64,000 nt of DNA from Macrosoma leucophasiata (GCA_036365455.1 JAWQUS010000001.1:23105001-23169000), one strand, 5' to 3'; positions 19,968 through 30,768 are shown, counted from the stretch's first letter. Numbers and translations: made by a program. The notes: a model not told the origin generated them from the letters alone.

Positions 19968-20040
19968 GTAGACCACCACCCAGGAAGACCAAGACTGACC
20001 TACCTTGACCAAATAGGTCGAGTGCTATCTGAGGGTGGAC
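19968..20040 (+). pseudogene. LINE-C ORF fragment
   Basis: 'ccaggaagaccaagactgac' and 'gaccaaataggtcgagtg' correspond to the GRPRLTYHDQIGRVLS segment of LINE-C, here in plus sense and frameshifted. Confidence 0.6.
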
Positions 20041-20043
20041 TTA

Positions 20044-20181
20044 TGGTGAGATTCACAGACCGCACTACGACTTTACTTTGAGCAAAGTATGCTTAGAACT
20101 GTCAGAAATCTTTGGGATTTGTCAGTTCGAAGCGTACTTTTCTCGAAAGTAAAGTCGTAGTGCGGTCTGTGAATCTCGCCC
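20044..20181. mobile_element. MITE-M copy 2
   Basis: 138 bp with the same arms as copy 1 (tggtgagattcacagaccgc / gcggtctgtgaatctcgccc). Flanked by TTA at 20041-20043 and 20182-20184. Confidence 0.85.
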
Positions 20182-20274
20182 TTAGACTCTTATCTACTTC
20201 TATTACCAGGTGTTGTAGGATGATATCTGACAACTTGCATTTTTTAGGAACAATTCGGATCCATACACATTTAC

Positions 20275-20741
20275 AAAGGAGATGTTGCAAAAATGTATGG
20301 ACCTCCGGCCATGTATTGTACACAATATCATTAAACAGGCAAAATCAATATAAAAACGTTTTTTACTGCACGTTTTCACTTATTTAGCTTTGTTTGCAGT
20401 TACAAAACATTATTTGCAGTTAGAATTGCAACTCAAAACCAACATGGCGAATATGGGGGGCGATGTCATTTTCATTTTTTAAATTGTGTTTTGATTTTAC
20501 AGTACTTGGAGAAAAAGTAATATTTTATAAATACTATCAAAATCGATTGATCCCAAGTGTCGGCTGTATCGCCGCCATGTTTAACATAGTTGAAAATGAT
20601 AAAATCGTTTGAATTAAATGTGGTTGTAACTCTAAAATATATTCTTGAATAAATAAATTGTATTTTTTTCGGATTCTTCTTTAATTTACCCATTTTCTGA
20701 GGACGTGTACGAACCAGAGCCGAGCTCGCAACATCTCCTTT
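20275..20741 (-). mobile_element. Element D copy 2
   Basis: Perfect AAAGGAGATGTTGC ... GCAACATCTCCTTT ends, 467 bp. On minus, the internal frame starting M-G-K-L-K-K-N-P-K-K stays open for ~65 codons. Confidence 0.9.
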
Positions 20742-20811
20742 AATCGATTTTTGTAAAGTATCGATTTTTATTGTTACCAAATTAAAAAATAACTAAAGAA
20801 AATAATAACTA

Positions 20812-20963
20812 TGTATGTATCTTCACGCCAGGCCCCTAACGGGGTAGGCAGAGAGTGGAGAGCTAGATATCCCGGTCCTGACAAACCTCCCGTGCTTCTT
20901 CTACCTTCATCATTCTCTTCATACATGTACGCCGATTCTTAAAACTTTTGGGACACCCTCAGC
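20812..20963 (-). mobile_element. LINE-C 3' end, 5'-truncated
   Basis: 'tgtatgtatcttcacgccag' to 'gattcttaaaacttttggg...'. Flanked by AATAACTA at 20804-20811 and 20964-20971. Confidence 0.8.
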
Positions 20964-20989
20964 AATAACTACGTTTATATTTTGTAGAA

Positions 20990-21130
20990 ATTTAATGACG
21001 GGCAGACTGCCCGTGACCACGGTAGCTGGCAGCGACCGAAACGTCGGGTATAAGAAGTTTGGGAGTTGTATACGCGAGAGAATCCGCAAATTTAATTTCT
21101 ACAATGTATGAAGCTGGCGAAAACCTTCGA
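20990..21130 (+). repeat. Repeat Z copy 1
   Basis: 'ggtagctggcagcgaccgaa' then 'gagaatccgcaaatttaatt'. The latter block recurs inverted at ~24270-24400. Confidence 0.4.
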
Positions 21131-21355
21131 AAACGTTACGTTTATATGTTTCGGCGTTCATAGAAGTCATAACTATCAATGTAAGAAGCAATAACTACTT
21201 ATTGATAGTACCTACTCGGAGAAAAGGAACCTTACATAGCGCGTGGATCGACACGCACTTGACCAGTTTTATGTATGTCTATAAGCTTATTTTATCATCA
21301 ACATGGACTGTATACATGTAACCTACATAGCTCAAAAACATAAAGACGTAACTAT

Positions 21356-21503
21356 ATATGTATCTTCACGCCAGGTCCCTAACGGGGTAGGCAGAGAGTG
21401 TAGAGCGCCAGATATCCCGGTCCTGACAAACCTCTCGTGCCTCGTCTACCTTCATCAATCTCTTCATACATGCACGCCGATTCCTAAGACTTTTGACCCA
21501 CCA
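21356..21503 (-). mobile_element. LINE-C 3' end, 5'-truncated
   Basis: 'atatgtatcttcacgccagg' to 'cctaagacttttgaccc'. Target duplication not clear. Confidence 0.75.
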
Positions 21504-21766
21504 TCATAAAGCCACAACTAAAGGTTCGCTAGTAAAAAAAAGTATCGATTATCTTCATCGATCCATCAATTGAATCAATACTTCGTTCTTCCGTAAAACG
21601 CGCAACGCAATTTGGGATTACGCACGGTGATTACCTCACGTCGTGTGTAACGATGGTAATTACCCGGGAAATATTTAAAAAAAAGAATTTATCGAAGGTT
21701 TAATGACTAGTGTTACCACAAATTATTAAATACGGATTATAAAGATACTAGATACTAGAACTGCCT

Positions 21767-22074
21767 CGGTAGCCTAGTGGTAGCAGGCCACTACTACTAC
21801 GCTGAGGTCCTGGGTTCGATTCCCGGGTAGGGGGTTATCAGAGATAATGGTGAAAAAGCCTTTATCTCTGGTTCTATTGGGATTTTTCCATTTTCTGGAA
21901 ATTTCCCAGTACCTCAAAGTTTGGTAATGTGCCCGGAGATGTCAACAGGCTCGCCACCTGTTACATGGGCCAAAACGTAACCGGCGAATCGTGGGTGTTT
22001 GCATGTATGCTTGAATGCATGCATTTACCTCTGCCTACCCCTTCGGGGATTACAGGCGTGAAGTTACGTTTACG
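21767..22074 (+). mobile_element. SINE-B copy 4 (reference copy)
   Basis: The tRNA-like head 'ctgcctcggtagcctagtgg' has an exact A box (TAGCCTAGTGG, 21770-21780) and an exact B box (GGTTCGATTCC, 21813-21823), so Pol III transcription from internal promoters is expected. The body (tttccattttctggaaattt; gtaaccggcgaatcgtgggt) ends in CTCTGCCTACC, a CCCCTTCGGGG hairpin, ATTACAGG and CGTGAAGTTACGTT. The 3' end resembles that of LINE-C (see findings). TATAAAGATA occurs on both sides (21739-21748 and ~22077), a few bases off the ends. Confidence 0.95.
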
Positions 22075-22139
22075 TATAAAGATATCTTTACAAAAAATTG
22101 AGTGGCAAGAGGAAAGGAGACATTCTACTTTATATTTTA

Positions 22140-22235
22140 ACTAGCGGCCCGGCCCGGCTTCGTCGGTGCAATATTACCTACCCTTTCCTATTCATCTCAC
22201 CGTGTTATATAGCCTAAAGCCTTCCTCGATAAATA
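22140..22235 (+). repeat. Repeat F/S-type head
   Basis: 'ctagcggcccggcccggctt' to 'gtgttatatagcctaaagcc' resembles the start of S copy 1 at 6302. Confidence 0.5.
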
Positions 22236-22552
22236 ATAAAGATAAAGATAAATATATATTTATTAAACAATTCGAGTTTACAAAATTTTCTTCTTACGAT
22301 ACTTTTAACAATACATAGAAAAACAAACTTATACTTTTAGAGGTTAACGTTGACAGCTGTACTAGTATATACTGTGTCACAGCTGTCAGCATCTTCCACC
22401 CTGTGTGAACAATTAATTGTAAGTTGTTACATGTTACATTACCTTATTATAACTTAGAGTAAAAATTTGTGATTCTGTTTAAACTAAAATTGTTATCAAA
22501 AATAAAAAATATTATTAGAGAGAGGTCGAGATTACCAAAAAGCGCGCGCGCG

Positions 22553-22672
22553 CTTTATGTGTTTGTCTTTGTGTGTGTGCGTGTAAGTGTGTGTGTGTGC
22601 GTGTGTGAGTACGTGCGTGCGTGTGTGTGTGTGTGCGCGCGTATATGTGTGTGTGTATGTGTGTGTGTGTGT
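22553..22672. repeat. GT-rich microsatellite
   Basis: About 120 bp of TG/TGCG units, compound and interrupted. Confidence 0.9.
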
Positions 22673-22697
22673 CAATCCAATCATATTATTACACTTC

Positions 22698-22994
22698 TTA
22701 CATACTGGATCTTGAAAGTATTTCCTCTGTTTCCTCGTTATTAAGTGTAAGAAGCCATTGACGAATGTTTTTTTTACATTTATTTAATGGCAGTAATAAT
22801 ATATTATTTACTTTGTTTCCTATATTATACACCCGTGAATTATAGACATAATATTGACGGCTACCAAGACAAGTTTTATGAGGTGGAACGACACAAATTG
22901 GCCTATTTCTACGATGGGATATTTCATGCATATTGATCTCTTTATGTTTTCTAATTATAGCACACAAGATGAAGATCTGTCGGACTGTAAGCAT
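22698..22994 (-). pseudogene. Jockey-like LINE ORF2 C-terminus
   Basis: The minus frame reads VVPPHKTCLGSRQYYVYNSR, then VYNIGNKVNN..LPLNKCKK and IRQWLL. This matches the usual C-terminal tail of Jockey-type ORF2 (R-N ... P.H+T.L...S...Y....YN+LP......LPLN+FK+.++..L). About 95 codons are open, with substitutions in conserved positions. The neighbouring GT microsatellite lies on its 3' side. Upstream catalytic domains are absent. Confidence 0.6.
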
Positions 22995-23084
22995 AGAGCA
23001 TTCTCTATATAGAAGAATAGTTCTATATCTTCGCGGTTTGCCCAGAATAACTTACAATATAGCCCGCTGTGCTCGTTCAAGAGG

Positions 23085-23220
23085 AAGCATAGAACTAGGT
23101 CCTATACCACCCCTAAATGGACAAGAAATAATTTTTCAAATCCGACTAGTAGTTCCTGAGATTAGCGCGTTCAAGCAAACAAACAAACAAACTCTTCAAC
23201 TTTTTATATAGTATATAGTT
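23085..23220 (+). repeat. Repeat F-type distal end
   Basis: 'gagattagcgcgttcaagca' followed by repeated AAACAAAC and 'cttcaactttttatatagta' is the usual distal part of these dispersed elements. Confidence 0.45.
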
Positions 23221-23261
23221 ATAGGTATAATTTTATTTTGGTACTTATTTTGCGGGTGATT

Positions 23262-23440
23262 TTTTATGTAATGGAAGTGGTAAACAAGCATGTAGTTCAC
23301 ATTGATGTTAAGTGATGACTGTAGCCTATAGACACTTATACAGAGAGCAAGGTCAAAATGTAGATATGCATTGCCACCCCTAAGATCTAAGTTCTTATGT
23401 CTTTGTGATAGTTATTACGGGGCCATACATCATTTAGCAC
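23262..23440 (-). repeat. Repeat A (diverged subfamily), 3' half
   Basis: 'tttatgtaatggaagtggta' to 'gatagttattacggggccat'. The 5' half is missing. Confidence 0.7.
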
Positions 23441-23464
23441 AAATAAATCTTCTCCTCATTATGT

Positions 23465-23714
23465 CTGTTATGAATGAATGAATGAATTTATTTGCCAGAA
23501 ATATAGTCCATGAGATCTTACAAACATACATTGACACCTTATATTTCACCACACTATAGGCATGCCAATTTTAGGTCAGTTTTTACAAATTATTTATCAC
23601 ATGTTAACATATTTAGTGTACTCCATCCATGAGTTATTATTTCCTGATAACAAAATGTATCAATATAAACGATAATAATGGTAAATGTTAAATGTCACAA
23701 TATTTTTTATGCAG
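23465..23714 (-). repeat. Possible LINE 3' tail
   Basis: Starts with four GAAT units then 'ttatttgccagaaatatagt', which looks like the antisense of a LINE 3' end with an ATTC tail. No ORF. Confidence 0.3.
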
Positions 23715-23725
23715 TTGAATATGCA

Positions 23726-24044
23726 AAAAAAAAACTGCCTCGGTAGCCTAGTGGTAGCAGGCCACTACTACTACGCTGAGGTCCTGGGTTCGATTCCCGG
23801 GTAGGGGGTAATCAGAGATAATGGTGAAAAAGCCTTTGTCTCTGGTTCTATTGGGATTTTTCCATTTTCTGGAAATTTCCCAGTACCTCAAAGTTTGGTA
23901 ATGTGCCCGGAGATGTCAACAGGCTCGCCACCTGTTACATGGGCCAAAACGTAACCGGCGAATCGTGGGTGTTTGCATGTATGCTTGAATGCATGCATTT
24001 ACCTCTGCCTATCCCTTCGGGGATTACAGGCGTGAAGCTACGTT
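23726..24044 (+). mobile_element. SINE-B copy 5
   Basis: A and B boxes as in the reference copy. Flanked by TTGAATATGCA at 23715-23725 and 24045-24055. An A-run of nine separates the left duplication from the head. Nearly identical to copy 4, so young. Confidence 0.95.
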
Positions 24045-24055
24045 TTGAATATGCA

Positions 24056-24860
24056 TTAAATTAGATTGAAATGGGAAAAAAATAATTAAATTGATTAGTT
24101 TTATCAAGTTATTAATTACAAAAATAAAATCCAACTCCACCGGGCGCACGCGTGCGGTTTCCCATCGGTTTGTGTTACAATCGGTTTTGTTCCTTTTGCC
24201 CGTTAACCGCGAGATGCTGTGACTGCCATCGGGATGAGGGTTACATAGAACTAAACCCGATACTCGGTATTGTTGAGTAAGTTTCTTGGGAAACGTCGGA
24301 GCATCTGCACAAGAAATGCGTTTAACTTTGTAGAAATTAACTTTGCGGATTTTCTCGTGTATACAACACTTCCAAACTTCTTCTCATACCTGCATTTAAC
24401 TTGACAATAAAGCTTAGGTTTTGTTTTGTACACATGTGTATTGTTTTACCTAATAAAACCAACTTGGATATATATATTAATATGAAGCGGGTTACAAAGG
24501 GGCAGTGCTGAAATTACCACATACTTCTAACATTGGTATGGACATTTCAAACGTTGTCGGTTGTATTATGCGGAACTTTAAGTATGCAAAAGTTCTTAAT
24601 GTAGGTATTTGAGTCACTTCCATTTACATTCCTACGGTATTTGTTTTTTTTTTATTTGCATCATTTCAACTTTTACGAGTTTCGAACAATTTTTGCGTAG
24701 GTTCTGACGGTCAATGGCAAGTATTGTTGAACTCTGACAGCATTCTGCCACTCCTTAACCATTTAAACATTAAGTATGCCAAAGAGGCCAAATTTCATTC
24801 AATATTTATACAATGTGCAATAAAACACAATATTTTACATTCTCGTATTATAGTATAGCT
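24056..24860. other. Mostly unassigned, with repeat Z copy 2
   Basis: 24270-24400 holds an inverted copy of the Z block (ctttgcggattttctcgtgt). 24140-24245 is GC-richer (cgggcgcacgcgtgcggttt) without a supported frame. Confidence 0.35.
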
Positions 24861-24989
24861 GACGTCGGGGCGTGACGACCCGACCGCCCACTAGCGGAAG
24901 ATTTTTTTTTCTACAGAAAGAGAACTCTTCCTTTAAAGCAGTCAGTCAACCGAACAATCGTGGTAAAACTATTCCAATAGGGGCGGTAG

Positions 24990-25152
24990 TAAGTGCAACA
25001 ACGCAAGATGGGCAGTAGATTTCCTTGATAAAACTACCGCTTCTGCAATCGCCAATCTGCATGCCAAGCGTGGCGATTATGGCATATCTCCCTTATCGAG
25101 GCTTTGATCTAGCAGTGGACATCTTTCGGCTGCTAATGATATGATGATGATT
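24990..25152 (+). pseudogene. RTE-like LINE 3' end
   Basis: 'gtggcgattatggcatatct', 'ctagcagtggacatctttcg' and a terminal 'aatgatatgatgatgattat' match the remnant at 1873-1975. No intact ORF. Confidence 0.55.
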
Positions 25153-25179
25153 ATAGGCGTGAGGATACATTCATACATA

Positions 25180-25330
25180 ATTGTTTTATATTATTTCGCA
25201 TTAACATATGCTTGTGAAATATATTTTATTTAAAGAAAAATGGAAATAAAAATTTGCCTTCAAGCGAGACTCGAACTCGCGGCCACTGGGAATCTAGTCC
25301 AGCCGCTCTTCCAACTGAGCTACCGAAGTC
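25180..25330 (-). mobile_element. SINE-P copy 1 (tRNA-like head)
   Basis: On minus, the head reads GACTTCGGTAGCTCAGTTGG, with a D-arm (GCTC...GAGC) and a T-arm (GCGAG TTCGAGT CTCGC), but the acceptor stem does not pair fully. The tail, to the left on plus, includes 'aaagaaaaatggaaa' and 'cacaagcatatgttaatgcg'. The recurrence of head plus tail at 26854, 30769 and 43330 marks it as a SINE rather than a tRNA gene. Confidence 0.7.
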
Positions 25331-25499
25331 CTGCCCGATTTGTCAAATCTTTAATTTTATTTATCTTACATTTATTTCATTGCCTTATGGTGGCAGTAGC
25401 GCCATCTATTGCCACACTATGCTAGTTAGGCAACCGATATAATAAACTTTGCAGTTTATTAAATATCGTAAAGAAGTCGCTTTTATCCTTAATAATTGT

Positions 25500-25600
25500 T
25501 TTATATTATTTCGCATTAACAGATGCTTGTGAAATATATATTCCAGCCTCTCTTCCATATCTAGTCCAGCCGCTCTTCCAAAAAATATATTTTTATATAT
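25500..25600 (-). repeat. SINE-P fragments
   Basis: 'ttatttcgcattaacagatg' and 'ctagtccagccgctcttcca' are tail and head pieces with the middle lost. Confidence 0.5.
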
Positions 25601-25734
25601 TTTTTTCAACATACATACATAATATAACAAGAAAAGAGAAAAAAAATCATTAAAAAAGAGGAGACAGCTAACAAAAACAAACTTAAAAGGTATGGCCATG
25701 TGAAGCCAGAAAAAATGGCACCCATCTCAGCTAT

Positions 25735-25885
25735 TTGACTACTAGGTACCTATTAGATCTCTCAGGGATGGCAATGCATTTGATTTTGGATTTTAATCTC
25801 TGTTTCTAATGTACATGTCTATCCTCCATGTAAAAAGCATTCTCGTTTTCAACATTCATTACATTAAAAAAAAACGAAGAAATTC
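25735..25885 (+). repeat. Repeat A, strongly diverged 3' part
   Basis: 'gatctctcagggatggcaat' to 'cattcattacattaaaaaaa' follows the order of the A 3' half. Confidence 0.45.
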
Positions 25886-26216
25886 TTTGACAAATTTTTT
25901 AATCAGTCAGTAAATTTTCTCCATCATTCATTTCGCATTCACGATTGTTTCATACTTTCATACAATCACATGTCACTCGTGACATTAAACGGACAACACG
26001 TAACAACCATCTAACTGCATCGATAATAATATGTAGATATCGAGTGCGTTAAACCGATTACTGGGTTATGAACGGTAGCTATCTCCATGTATGGCGCAGT
26101 TTTTTCTCTTTTGTTGTGTAATTGTTCTTCTTATTGAGAGTTGAGTTTTCTCTTTCTGGTGATAATAACTTGATGTTAGGTTTGAATGGAATATAACTTT
26201 CTTACTGAGGATTTTT
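25886..26216. other. No recognised feature
   Basis: AT-rich. Confidence 0.4.
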
Positions 26217-26504
26217 TTTTATTTTTTTTATGTTATAAAAGTGGCAAACAAGCGTGCAGTTCACATTGATGTTAAGTGATGACTGCAGCCTATAGACACC
26301 CACTCAATGACCAGAGGTCAAAATGCAAATGCGCTGCCACTGCTGAGGCAATAGGTGTTATGCCTCTGTGCCGGAAATTACAGAGCCGTACATTACCACC
26401 TGACCGAAACACGATAGTGCTGAACACTACCATTTAACGGCAAGTATATTAGGTAATGCGGTGGTGCCTACGCCCGCGAGCTCCGTCACTGGAGCTCTAC
26501 CAAA
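26217..26504 (-). mobile_element. Repeat A, full length
   Basis: 'tttatgttataaaagtggca' to 'gagctctaccaaactag'. Shares the 'cactcaatgaccagaggtca' and 'cgctgccac' variants with the copy at 11206, indicating a sub-lineage. Confidence 0.85.
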
Positions 26505-26853
26505 CTAGAGGATGGATTTCACCAACGTTTTTTACTAAGTTAAAAGCTGAACTCGAGTTAAATCGCCCAACAAAAATGGTCTAAGATAAAAACTACTGAA
26601 TGAAACTATTAAACTTATTATGATAAAAAATGGCAGCTATTTCATATCGACCAAAAAACTATCACGGATCAGAAATATCAGCGTTATAGGTGTGCATACA
26701 TTATAAAAAATACCAATTTCATTGAGAACATCCTTGTTTTTGTATTCGGTTCAAATTAACATACACGTTAATCTAAGCTCTCTTGCCTTGTTTAAAATTG
26801 TATATTACTATGTCATTCAATAAAAACTAAATTCAAATTTGATTTTTAAAATA
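26505..26853. other. No recognised feature
   Basis: AT-rich. Confidence 0.4.
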
Positions 26854-27072
26854 CATATTTCATATTTTTAAAGAAAAATGGAAAGAAATATTTGACTTCA
26901 CGTGAGACTCGAACTCGCGGCCACTGGGAATCTAGTCCAGCCGCTCTTCCGAAATCCTGATAGGACTTCGGTAGCTCAGTTGGAAGAGTCTCGCCTGAAG
27001 TATTTTTTTTTCCATTTTCTTTAAAAATATATATTTCACAAGCATGTGTTAATGCGAAATAATATAAAACAA
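26854..27072. mobile_element. SINE-P head-to-head palindrome
   Basis: A minus-sense copy (aaagaaaaatggaaagaaat ... gccgctcttcc) abuts a plus-sense copy (aggacttcggtagctcagtt ... ccattttctttaaaaat ... gcatgtgttaatgcgaaat). The right copy lacks the anticodon and T-arm region (gttggaagag joined to tctcgcctga). The left copy lacks the D-arm. Confidence 0.65.
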
Positions 27073-27189
27073 TTACATATTTTATATTAAATGGTCATAT
27101 TACAGACCGATACTTTTATAAGAAAAGAGTTCTCGGTCATTTAGCATTTTTTTCGTGTGTTGACTGTACATCTAGTGGAACTGGTTTTC

Positions 27190-27345
27190 CTCCGCAACGC
27201 CTCCTCGGACTTACAGGGGTCTCCCTTAGGCAGTTGCGCTAACTTTTATTTAGGCCGAGAGCGCCCTCTCTTTTCGCCGATTGCCCGGTTAAGTAGACTA
27301 CACGTCTCGAGACGTGCTGCCTGAATGAGTCAATACGAAAAAAAA
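27190..27345 (+). repeat. Repeat Q copy 2
   Basis: 'cgccgattgcccggttaagt', 'cacgtctcgagacgtgctgc', A-run. The upstream 'cctcctcggacttacagggg' may belong to the same element. Confidence 0.5.
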
Positions 27346-27825
27346 ATTGTAGAGCAACAATACCGAGCCTCGTGTTGTATGCATCTAATGACAGTGTTAA
27401 TTTCCCGGACACGATGCACGATACTTACAAATGATATTGATGGATATCTAAATGATATCGAGTAAATATTGCCAAGATAAACACTTCCGAACGATAAATC
27501 CACGTCAAAGTTGCTCGAGCGCGTCGATTATACCGATTATTAAGCAAAACGCTTGTCCGGAACATCTCGCGGAAAAAACTACGTACGCGCAGCTTCACAT
27601 TTTCTTCGCATTACAAAACTAATTATGAGCGCCGTCAAAAAAAATACGTTTTGAGATTAAAATCGCACCGCGGTTAGGCTTAGAGTTGCTGCTAGAAATA
27701 TTAGTGTCGATGTTGGCTCAACTAACGAGTTATATAAATTAAAATAAAAGTAGATATCTAATAAATAGGTAATTAAAGTGTGTCTTCATTTTTTTTAAAG
27801 TTTGGTTGACTTTTGTAGCAATTCT
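27346..27825. other. No recognised feature
   Basis: Slightly GC-richer stretches (27500-27600), but no frame or splice pair that I trust. Confidence 0.35.
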
Positions 27826-28030
27826 AAACAGAGGTCAAAATTGTAGAAGCGTAGACATCCCTGAGACCTAAGTTGTTATGTCTCTGTGATAGTTATTAGT
27901 ATCATTACGTAGCCATACATTACCATCTAACCGGAACACGATAGTGCTGAACGCTACCATTTGGCTGCAGATAGATTAGGTAATGCGGTGGTGCCTACGC
28001 TCTCTCCTGCACTGGAACTCTACCGCCTTC
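27826..28030 (-). repeat. Repeat A (diverged subfamily)
   Basis: 'cagaggtcaaaattgtagaa', 'atgtctctgtgatagttatt' and 'ggtaatgcggtggtgcctac'. The 3' part is missing. Confidence 0.65.
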
Positions 28031-28529
28031 ATGATCTGAATGCATGTTTGTCACATTTATTGATTAAATAAAAGCAAGATAACATTGTTATCATGCAAAA
28101 TATAACCAGCTCCCAAACTAGCTGCATAAACCCCGTTCATTGTAAAATTAAGCTTTATAGCAAAGAAATAAAATTGAAATTGTCTTGCTCCATCTTGTAT
28201 CCCACGAAGACTGAATTGCAGCATCAAAATCGGTAGCATATAATTAAACATGCGTTTTACAAACTATATGTTATGTTCTAAACGGTTGGTTAGTCCGATG
28301 ATTTTAGTTTAACAGACGTATCAGTTTATAACAAATTCATTGGTACCGCATCATTGGCTTGATCACATACTTGTAAAAAGCGAAGAATATTGGCTTGATG
28401 GTCATGTGCGATGCTTGGGACTGGAGGTTTTGCACGATTAATTGCCAATTTGAACTTCGAACTGGTTTTGAAAGAATACAGGTATATCGTTTGCTATAAG
28501 AGTCAAGAAAGACTGCAAAAGACTTACAC
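28031..28529. other. No recognised feature
   Basis: Unassigned. Confidence 0.35.
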
Positions 28530-28782
28530 CCATATTCTAAGTCGTAAACTCGACCTTACTCAAGGGAATTTGTATTCTTAGTTGTAACAAATAACGTCAA
28601 CTACATTCTGCCTCCGTTTGAGGTAAGAAAGCAATTGTCAAACTTGAGGAGTATTTACATTCACGCCATATTCTTACGCCTATAAGTTTATTTAAAATTG
28701 GATTTTCAAGACTTTGTGAATTATCTACATGTATGATAATCCGTACACATGAGTTATTGTCAAAATACAACTTAGAATATGG
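28530..28782. mobile_element. Inverted-repeat element X
   Basis: Left 'ccatattctaagtcgtaa' and right 'tacaacttagaatatgg' are ~17-bp inverted ends of a 253-bp segment. Single copy here, so element status is tentative. Confidence 0.4.
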
Positions 28783-28845
28783 ATTTCGAGGCGTCCTCAT
28801 AAAGTGTCCTCAGCTGAGTGTGAGTCAAGGAATGTTTCGAGTAAC

Positions 28846-28945
28846 TTTTTTTTTTTTATGTATTGAAAGTGGCAAACAAGCATGCAATTCACATGACTGC
28901 AGCCTATAGACACTCACACAAAGACCAAGGTCAAAGTGCAAGTTT
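28846..28945 (-). repeat. Repeat A 3' fragment
   Basis: T-run, 'tatgtattgaaagtggcaaa' to 'aaagaccaaggtcaaagtgc'. Confidence 0.75.
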
Positions 28946-29188
28946 CCATTTAAAAAAGATGATTACGAAGTCGGATGATACTCGCCTCGGCTGACTTCAA
29001 AGCATTTCCTCTATAATGAAGAGAACACAAACGACATGATGCATATCACATGGAAAATTCGTTCGCATTTATCTGGATGTTGCGTTCCGGAGTGACCACA
29101 GTGATTGGCTTCTGAAAAATCATAATTAGTACAGTCATGGTCTAAAGCGAAGTGATTCATGTACATTTGATGCCTTTTATATCTATGC

Positions 29189-30339
29189 GGATGTTGATAA
29201 ATTCCTACAGAATATTAATGCAAATGTTAGTTTGTTTGTCTGTAAAAACGTTACGTTTTTTAGTTTGTTTGTTTACACTTACACGCGAAGACTACCTAAA
29301 CAATCATGATATTTGTACACATATTCTTGGAGGATCAAAAGTAACGTAGGATCCTTTTTGAATGCGAGCCTTCATGAATCCTTTTTGATTTTTGAAAGCT
29401 AGTAAATCTAATATATAAAATTCTCGTGTAACAGTGTTTGTAACAATATCGCTCCGAAACGACTCAACAGATCATTATGAATATTTCTGTGTATATTTGG
29501 TAGGTATGAGAATCGGTTGTAACCTATTTTTTATATCCCTAAATGGTAAAGATGATTCACTCCAAATATTATTTTTAAACATTTTGGACATAGGTACAAT
29601 TTTTTTATAACTCTAAGGCGATACGAAGTTCGTCGGGGCAGCTAGTAAAAATATAATTGTAATAAATAGCTCAGTGTCTATGAGCAATAAATTACTGTTG
29701 ATAATAATAATAATAATAATGGCAACCCATTATACGTCCCACTGCTGGGCACGAGTCTCTCCCCTTTTACGGATGTTGATAAATTCCTACTGAGTATTAT
29801 TAATGCAAATGTTAGTTTGTTTGTCTGCAAAAACGTTACGTTTTTTTGTTTTTTTGTTACACTAAACTGAGACTACCTAAACAATCATGATATTTGTACA
29901 CATATTCTTGGAGGTATTAAAAGTAACATAGGATCCTTTTTGAATGCGAGCGAAGCCGCGGGTAAAAGCTAGTAAATCTAATATATAAAATTATCGTGTA
30001 ACAGTGTTTGTAACAACACTGCTCCGAAACGACTAAACCGATCATTATGAGATTTTCTGTGTACATTTGGTAGGTATGAGAATCGGTTGTAACCTATTTT
30101 TTATATCCCTAAATGGTAAAGATGATTCACTCCAAATATTATTTTTAAACATTTTGGACATAGGTACAATTTTTTTATAACTCTAAGGCGATACGAAGTT
30201 CGTCGGGGCAGCTAGTAAAAATATAATTGTAATAAATAGCTCAGTGTCTATGAGCAATAAATTACTGTTGATAATAATAATAATAATAATGGCAACCCAT
30301 TATACGTCCCACTGCTGGGCACGAGTCTCTCCCCTTTTT
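29189..30339 (+). repeat. ~575-bp tandem duplication carrying repeat F and a G head
   Basis: Unit 1 (~29189-29767) and unit 2 (~29768-30339) each run 'cggatgttgataaattccta', then 'acgttttttt', then a complete F repeat (atctaatatataaaattatc ... gtcggggcagctagtaaaaa), (TAA)n and 'ggcaacccattatacgtccc'. They are almost identical except for a few substitutions and a ~10-bp insertion in unit 1 near 29370. The junction falls inside the G head, at 'tctccccttttacggatg'. Confidence 0.85.
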
Positions 30340-30365
30340 GGGGGGAGGCCTGGAGCTTACTCCAA

Positions 30366-30768
30366 TTACTGTTTACAAATTACTGTTGCTTCCATTAAAT
30401 TTTCATTGTATTAACAGTCATGTAAAAAGGGTAACTTTAGAGAAGGTGTTAATTAATTATTCAACCTTTTAATTTTTAGAGAATTTTTTTAAGAGAAATA
30501 ATCCTGGTTTCAGCACTTTAAGTGATAAATTCGATTATTATTCAAATTAGTTTTGCAAAGTAAGAAAAAAAGGGAAAATAGTCTTAAAATATATGTATAG
30601 CAAATAGTTCTTTATCTGCAAATTACAGGCAAACTTATAAATATTCTATGTTATTTATGATACTCGTAGTATAGGGAATCTCTCAATTATTTATGTCCCC
30701 GTAAACACGAGTCCGACTCCCACTTGGCCGGATTTTAACAACTTCAAACGAAATGTCAACATTTTTTT
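30366..30768. other. AT-rich, with a small E-type end
   Basis: 30700-30740 (cacgagtccgactcccactt, ggccggatttt) resembles the terminal motif of repeat E. Otherwise unassigned. Confidence 0.35.

Noticed and set aside
21767..21840. Possible tRNA gene with perfect A and B boxes
   Set aside because: It is the head of SINE-B, present in 12 copies with the same downstream body.
22469..22744. 91-codon frame rich in Val/Cys
   Set aside because: It is the translation of the GT microsatellite.
25253..25328. Possible tRNA gene on the minus strand
   Set aside because: D- and T-arms pair, but the acceptor stem and anticodon arm do not fold properly, and the same head plus tail recurs at 26854, 30769 and 43330. 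Called SINE-P.
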